Source: Marsupella aquatica
Taxonomy: Eukaryota > Marchantiophyta
Assembly (NCBI GenBank): GCA_973895155.1
Contig: OZ316891.1
Span: 2,604,001 to 2,668,000, forward strand
Reading direction: 5' to 3'
DNA: 64,000 nt
Positions within the stretch are counted from its first letter, which is position 1, and every line of letters begins with the position of its first letter. The notes beneath the pieces were generated by a model, which did not search any database, had not been told where the DNA came from, and was given only the letters and a program-made list of their open reading frames with translations. The position numbers were made by a program, and so were the translations under genes. Of this stretch, positions 58,601 to 64,000 are shown piece by piece.

Positions 58601-59601
58601 GACTAATCCCTGTAAGGAGTCCATGGGGATGGGCAGGGACAATGTCTTGGTCCATCCTGGTACATCCGGGCTTTTGTTGCTTCCCCAAACTCAGATGGCA
58701 CTGCGCTAATGCACTTTCGTCGAACGCCAGTGTCGTCCATTCTGTGGCAGCAACACTCCACTGCACTCCACTGCACTCCAATCCACTCCACTCCACTTCG
58801 ATGGTTTGTGCTCGATCGCCTCCCCTCAATCTGTCTCTTGCAACCCCAGCCCCATCAGATCCTCGTCACATTCTGTGTCTGTCTCCCTTCGAAACGCCAA
58901 GAGACAAAGCTATCGATAGAGCTCCTGATGAAGCAATCTAGTAGCTGCACTGTAGATCAACGACCGCACGAGCGGCTCCACGCCGTGAACGGATGGGCTG
59001 CTGTAGACTAGACGGAATCAATTCGCTAAACGGAAAGGAAACGGAGCTCGGATCGGGATTTCGGAAATGGAGGAGTAATGGTGTTGGTTGGAGCCTGATG
59101 ATTCCCCGCTGTTGTTCTTCTGCTGCCAATTCTGTCCCCTCCGAGACGACGCGGCGGTACCAGACGAGACGAGCGGAGAGAAGAGGAGAGGACAGGAGAG
59201 GAAGGTGGAGAAGTTGGTGCGACGGATTGTAAATCCGACGAAGAATTGCTCGGAGGAGAAATGTGAAGCCGCAGAGCTTCTGTAGCTGAAACGGAGCAGC
59301 AATCTTTGTTTAGGCCGTACGTTTCTGGGACCGTGTTTCCTGGTTCGCTGTCCGTTGTGGAGTGAATTGCCTGTCAATTGAGAGCAACCATCTACGGGTT
59401 GTGCGAATCTACAGGAGTTTGAAGTGATGGTGAAGAGGAATTGGAGCAAACGGCGATGAAGCGCAGGGGGACGCAGCTGAGCAGGAGGCAAAGATTAGCT
59501 TAGGCTTTGAATCAAGAGCTCGTTCGGTTCTTGAATTTAGGAAGGAGGGAGAGAGGGAGGGAGATACGTCGCTGCGTAGTTGGTGATACAAAGAGCCAAT
59601 T
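58601..59601 (+). promoter_or_regulatory. Upstream region of PEX7
   Basis: It contains a CTCCACTGCA / CTCCACTCCA minisatellite near 58755-58797. The region becomes purine-rich near the start codon. Open frames on both strands (for example 59018-59491 minus) lack domains and probably overlie promoter and 5' UTR. Confidence 0.4.
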
Positions 59602-62600
59602 ATGCCCGTCTTTAAGACTGGTGCCTTCAATGGCTATTCGGTAGGTAATTTGAGACTTCAACTGAGATAGTTGAGTGGACTCGCTTTACTTTGAGAGGAA
59701 ATTAATTACTGCGTCGAGGGCTAGCGAACGAACGAACGAACGAATTAACTAAAGAATGAATTAACGACCGAACGTTGAGGTAACTAAGCCAGAACCGAGA
59801 GACAGAGGAGGGAGAATCAACGATCTTTCAGGTCCAGGTCCGTAAAATTAGGCGAGAGATAGCAGTCTTTGGTCTTCTAGTGGAAGTGTCCGAATAGTTT
59901 TTTGCAGGCCTTGATGGGTGCTGGAGGGAAAGGGTTCTCCGGGCGTGTCTTCGTAGTAGACACAGAGAGAGAGCAAATGAAATGTTTTCCAACCCCACAG
60001 ATTTCTCCAGTTGGAGAGAGGGGCAAGAAAGACAAGAGGGCAAATTTGCATGAAGGAATAATGTTGACCTAAGATATTTGGTAAGGTGCAATAATTTCTT
60101 CGGTAGAGCACAAATTTCTTCGGTGAACTCTCGAGGGCTGTATCGAACACTGAGTAAGGTTCGTGGATGCTGGGTTGTCTTTTGGCAGGTCAAATTCAGC
60201 CCATTTTTAGAACATCGGCTGGCCGTGGCCACTGCACAGAATTTTGGAATTATTGGAAATGGCCGCCAATACGTTCTAGAGGTATGTTCTCAGCCCATTC
60301 TTTTGCATTTGATCCCGAAAGTTGCCTCGTAGATTGAGGATGGAATTAGGTCTTTTCTGGGTGTTTCCAGTATTTGCATATAGTGACTGTCGAGTTGAGA
60401 CTTTTTGACTGCGTTTTCTGTTGTACATCAGACTCATTGATTGCTTAGATCCCATCAACTAAGACTTCGCAATTCTACAGAACCAGTTTTGTTGTGAAAT
60501 TCAGCAATCTGTATCAAATTCTGGCCCGCTAGATGATTTGTATTTCATAGATGGTGAATGGTTTCCGTATTGGGGTACTTGTTCTACAAATATATTTAAT
60601 ATCTGGGATTCTTGTTCATATGCACAAGGGGAATCACAACTAATTATCAGCTTTCATTTGATCTTGGTGGTTTGGGATCGGTTGCAGTTAACACCAAATG
60701 GAATCGTGGAGGTTTGCTCGTTTGATACTTCAGATGGACTTTACGATTGTGCATTTTCTGAGGTATGTCCTCATCTTAGTCTCTCAAGAACCGATTTCTT
60801 CTTCTTCTTCTTCTTCTTCTTCTTCTTCTTCTTCTTCTTCCAGGGAAGAGAGTGTGCCAGATCAAGAGTGGTGAATAGCATTAAACCTCTGCAGCAAAGA
60901 GGCTTATCACGAAAAGGGGAAGCTATAGTTAGTTTGAAACGAGGTCAAGCAGGGTCACGTCAGTCCTATTTGCACTGTGAAGAGAATTTAGAATAAAGCT
61001 TGAGACTGGTAAAGTTAAGTGCTCGGAGGGTAACATAATTCGGCCATATAAATCGCAGATATAAAGAGATTCTGATCAAAGTGTCATCGAACTGAGCTAT
61101 CCATGACGACAAACACGTAGTGGTCACTCTTCTAATTTTTCGTGGCTAAGGTCCTCGATTGTGGATTTAGGGCCAGTTTATGAGACTTCTCTATATCACC
61201 ATGAACGCAAGGATTTTTACTAATGATCATGATCGAAGAAGTTAGAATGTCGTCAAGGACTCCCCTGTATGCATCTCATTCTGCGTGACATTTCGAAGGT
61301 TTCAATATGGACAGCTGGCGTACAGCTGAGCCCTACTTCTGGTTCTCTACGCCAGATGGGAAGGCTCGTCAGGAAGCCTGATGGTTATTTTTCTTAAGAT
61401 TTTTCTCAAGTCAATTTCACGGATCTTATTTTGAAATCGATCACGACAAGTTTGCCACCTTGAGAATGCAAGGCGTCAGCACAGACCTGATAAGAAAATT
61501 GTTGTTCCACTTGCTCAGGAGAACGAGAATATTGTGATTTCCGGAAGCGGAGATGGGAGCGTAAAAGTATGGATTCGAAGACTCCTCTTCTTTTAAGAGA
61601 TACTTCTCTACTTTCTACGTCAAGTAATGGGGCTCATTTTGACTCCCACGAGTGAACGGGAATAATGACAATGCTTGTTGATGACGGTTTTACAGGTGTG
61701 GGATATTGCCGTTCCTCCTAGAGGAAATCCAATCAGGAGTTTAGAGGAACATAGCCGCGAAGTGTAAGCTCTTTCCTTCTCTTTTTCCATTGCCTGGATT
61801 TGTTCCCATTGGTTTGAAAGAATTCCCCTCCGACTTATTTGGCACTAACATGGAAGAAATTAAGGCCAAACTACCAGCCTCAAGCAGGGCCTCTAGTTGT
61901 TAGTTATAATAGTTCTATGACTGACACATCAGTTGGATGGCAGTACTGAAAGAAACTCTATCACAACTCGTCTGACCTGCATTTCTTTGTCAAAGGGAGC
62001 TTTAATTGCCTTTTCACCAAAACCAAGATGTCAACGTAAATTATTGATTCGATTGTTTTCGGCGCAGATATTCGGTGGACTGGAACACTGTGAGAAAAGA
62101 TTGCTTCTTAAGCGGGTCATGGGACGATACCATAAAGGTGAGTACAATACTCTGTCATGATTAAGGGTTTGTTCTTGAAGTTGTAGGTGGACAATGTCGT
62201 TAGGACTCTTGATGAATGCTCAGTCCGAATTGTGGCAACCTATTACAATTTCCTCTGTTTCTCAGTCGCATAACTGCCTTCGGTTCCGATGACCGAATCA
62301 GTTTCGTATGTACAGTGTAATGCCTTCCTGATACTTCGATCTCTTACTAATATGCGGTGATCATTCATCTGGTCGATGACCCAAAAGATGATTGTGGTCT
62401 CTGTGTATACTTTATAGATCTTGGAGATGGATGAATATGGACCGTATAGAAGAGATGAATGGAATTGTAAACCATGAAGGTTTCAAGCCAAAATGGATCC
62501 TGACAATAACTCAGATTTTCGTCAGGAAAAACATGTGAATCTAATTGTGCAAATCAAGTCTGAAAGCCCGTGCAAGCCCAGCGCGTTTTGGTGATGTGCC

Positions 62601-63739
62601 ATCCTGGTTCACAGTCCAAAAGTTCCTCACCAAGCGTTCGAGCATCAAGTAACCATTGGCAGAACTGAAGTTGTTACTTGAAGCTCCAGGGCTGAGTACG
62701 AACTTTTGGACTGTTTAAATATCAGAGGAACCCCTAAATTAAAGTTCTTCTCTAATCGGACTGAACTTTTGTGTAGCACAGAACATGCCTTGCGAACTCT
62801 AATACTTTCTGGACTGTGCATACGATTAATCTAGTGATAATTTTGAAATTTGTGTCACTGATTTGGGTCTTGGACATGGTGACTGACATGGAACTCTGGT
62901 CATCTCGCCTCAGCTGTGGACGGTTGACATGCTACAGTCAGTGCGGACATTTAAGGAGCACTCATACTGTGTTTACAGCGCTATCTGGTAATTTCCCGGT
63001 CGAATTAGATGCTGACGATTTACCTGTCGAATGAATTCCAAGCAGTGCACAACATCTGAGGACCCACAAGTAACTTTGAAAAAGTTTCCGTTAGGACTTA
63101 GGCTCCTGGTACATCGAAGCTATCTTTCAATTGTATAGACAAATATTCCGTCTATAAATGTGAAGTCGTAATAGCATTTCTTGTCATCCCTACTCTTGGT
63201 GCCGCTGGCAAGACTGATCAATTTATCACTATTCATTTGTGTACTTTCTCAGGAATCCACGGCATGCAGATGTATTTGCATCGGCATCAGGTGACTGTAC
63301 GGTTCGCGTCTGGGATGTTAGGGAGCCCCATGCCTCTCTCATCATCCCAGGTCACGAGTATGAGATTCTATCATGTGACTGGAATAAATATCATGAGACG
63401 ATGCTTGTCACGGGATCTGTGGATAAGTCTTTGAAGGTGTGGGATATTCGATTCCCAAGGAATGAGGTCGGACGTCTTGAGGGTCATACGTATGCTGTGC
63501 GAAAGGTTAAGTTTTCCCCTCACCAGGAGAATCTTATAGCATCGTGTTCTTACGACATGACAGTATGTCTTTGGGATTTTCGTGCTCCAGAGGATGCCCT
63601 TCTCTTCCGCTACGATCACCATTCAGAGTTTGCACTTGGGATAGACATGAGCACACTTGTTGAAGGCCTTCTTGCAAGCACCGCTTGGGATGAAAGTGTT
63701 TTTGTGTGGCAACAAGGGATGGACCCTCGTGCAGTGTAA
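59602..63739 (+). CDS. PEX7: Peroxisomal targeting signal 2 receptor PEX7 (WD40), 8 exons, intact
   Basis: PEX7 is the cytosolic receptor that binds the N-terminal PTS2 nonapeptide and, with PEX5 in plants, delivers cargo to the peroxisome docking complex. Exons: 59602-59640, 60189-60281, 60688-60762, 61518-61565, 61696-61763, 62068-62137, 62914-62987, 63253-63739 (954 nt, 317 residues, the same length as Arabidopsis PEX7). It begins MPVFKTGAFNGYS, the conserved plant N-terminus. WD40 blades show SGSGDGSVKVWDI, LSGSWDDTIKLWTV, ASASGDCTVRVWDV, TGSVDKSLKVWDI and ASCSYDMTVCLWDF. It ends WDESVFVWQQGMDPRAV, the usual PEX7 tail. The last exon carries half the protein. A (TTC)n run lies in intron 3. 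Confidence 0.96.
59733..59752. repeat. (CGAA)n microsatellite in PEX7 intron 1
   Basis: Four to five CGAA units. Confidence 0.8.
60796..60841. repeat. (TTC)n microsatellite in PEX7 intron 3
   Basis: About 14-15 TTC units, ending TTCCAG. The CAG after a long pyrimidine tract is an ideal acceptor-like site, but it is not the one that keeps the PEX7 frame. Confidence 0.9.
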
Positions 63740-64000
63740 CAGGATGAGGATGTATGGTATCCTTAACAGGTTGAGGTTGTGCTCAAAATTGAAACCCTCT
63801 TCTCAGCTCCAACAGTATTGTTACACATGACCACAGATCATCGATGATAAACTGGTATTTTCTCCGAAGTAGGTTAGAAAATTGGTCATAGTGTCAGGCT
63901 CAGTACATGTGTCACAGGGCCTTGGCTTTCTAAATTTGGTCCCTATCGAGGGCTGAATTTTATATCTTCATCCTGCTGTAATTTGAAGCTTATGCCGATT
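63740..64000 (+). other. PEX7 3' UTR region
   Basis: The window ends 261 bases past the stop codon. No other gene starts here. Confidence 0.5.

Noticed and set aside
59018-59491. 157-codon minus-strand frame upstream of PEX7
   Set aside because: No recognisable domain; Ser/Arg/Pro-rich composition in a promoter/5' UTR region.
60538-60996. 152-codon plus-strand frame with a phenylalanine run
   Set aside because: It overlaps PEX7 exon 3 and the (TTC)n intron; it is not the PEX7 frame after exon 3.

Overview
This is a stretch of nuclear land-plant DNA. The genes are split by many short GT..AG introns. The products are typical of plants: a plant-type LARP1, CHIP with a U-box, a PEX7 of plant length and an M3 oligopeptidase. 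The mobile DNA is also plant-like: a Ty1/Copia element primed by initiator tRNA-Met, a CTAG-ended Helitron, tRNA-derived SINEs and a hAT-type MITE. Compact introns, roughly one gene per 13 kb and no angiosperm-specific family suggest a bryophyte, perhaps a moss. That placement is an inference, not proven.

Layout. 1-2 kb: simple repeats. 2.0-8.3 kb (minus): a complete 20-exon thimet oligopeptidase-like gene. 8.3-22.1 kb: gene-poor repeat DNA with tandem arrays, a SINE head, a Rep-like HUH endonuclease gene (12.2-13.3 kb, minus), a hAT-type MITE, an array of short palindromes, a foldback element and a cluster of three MITEs. 23.4-26.5 kb (plus): the co-chaperone ubiquitin ligase CHIP. 28.4-29.8 kb: degenerate repeats and an LTR-like fragment. 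30.0-32.2 kb (plus): a small conserved-looking gene of unknown function. 32.8-33.2 kb: a SINE with target-site duplications. 34.95-42.2 kb: a 5'-truncated LINE split by a complete 6.5-kb Copia element. 43.0-44.7 kb: a non-autonomous Helitron filled with minisatellite. 46.9-53.7 kb (plus): LARP1. 59.6-63.7 kb (plus): PEX7.

The four recognised host genes are unrelated housekeeping functions: peptide turnover, chaperone-linked ubiquitination, mRNA translation control and peroxisome import. They form no pathway or cluster. For TOP, CHIP, LARP1 and PEX7 I joined exons by hand at GT..AG sites. Each gives an uninterrupted reading frame whose summed length divides by three (695, 328, 1310 and 317 residues).

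The item closest to an undescribed system is the Rep-like protein at 12.2-13.3 kb. It has an intact HUH motif, a YxxK catalytic-tyrosine motif and a plausible 83-nt intron joining it to a tail with a SUMO-interaction-like motif. Other points of interest are a 45-bp direct repeat around the Helitron, which is unexpected because Helitrons make no target duplication; three nonsense codons in the Copia polyprotein that each fit C-to-T change at plant methylation sites; and nested LINE/Copia insertions that can be ordered in time.
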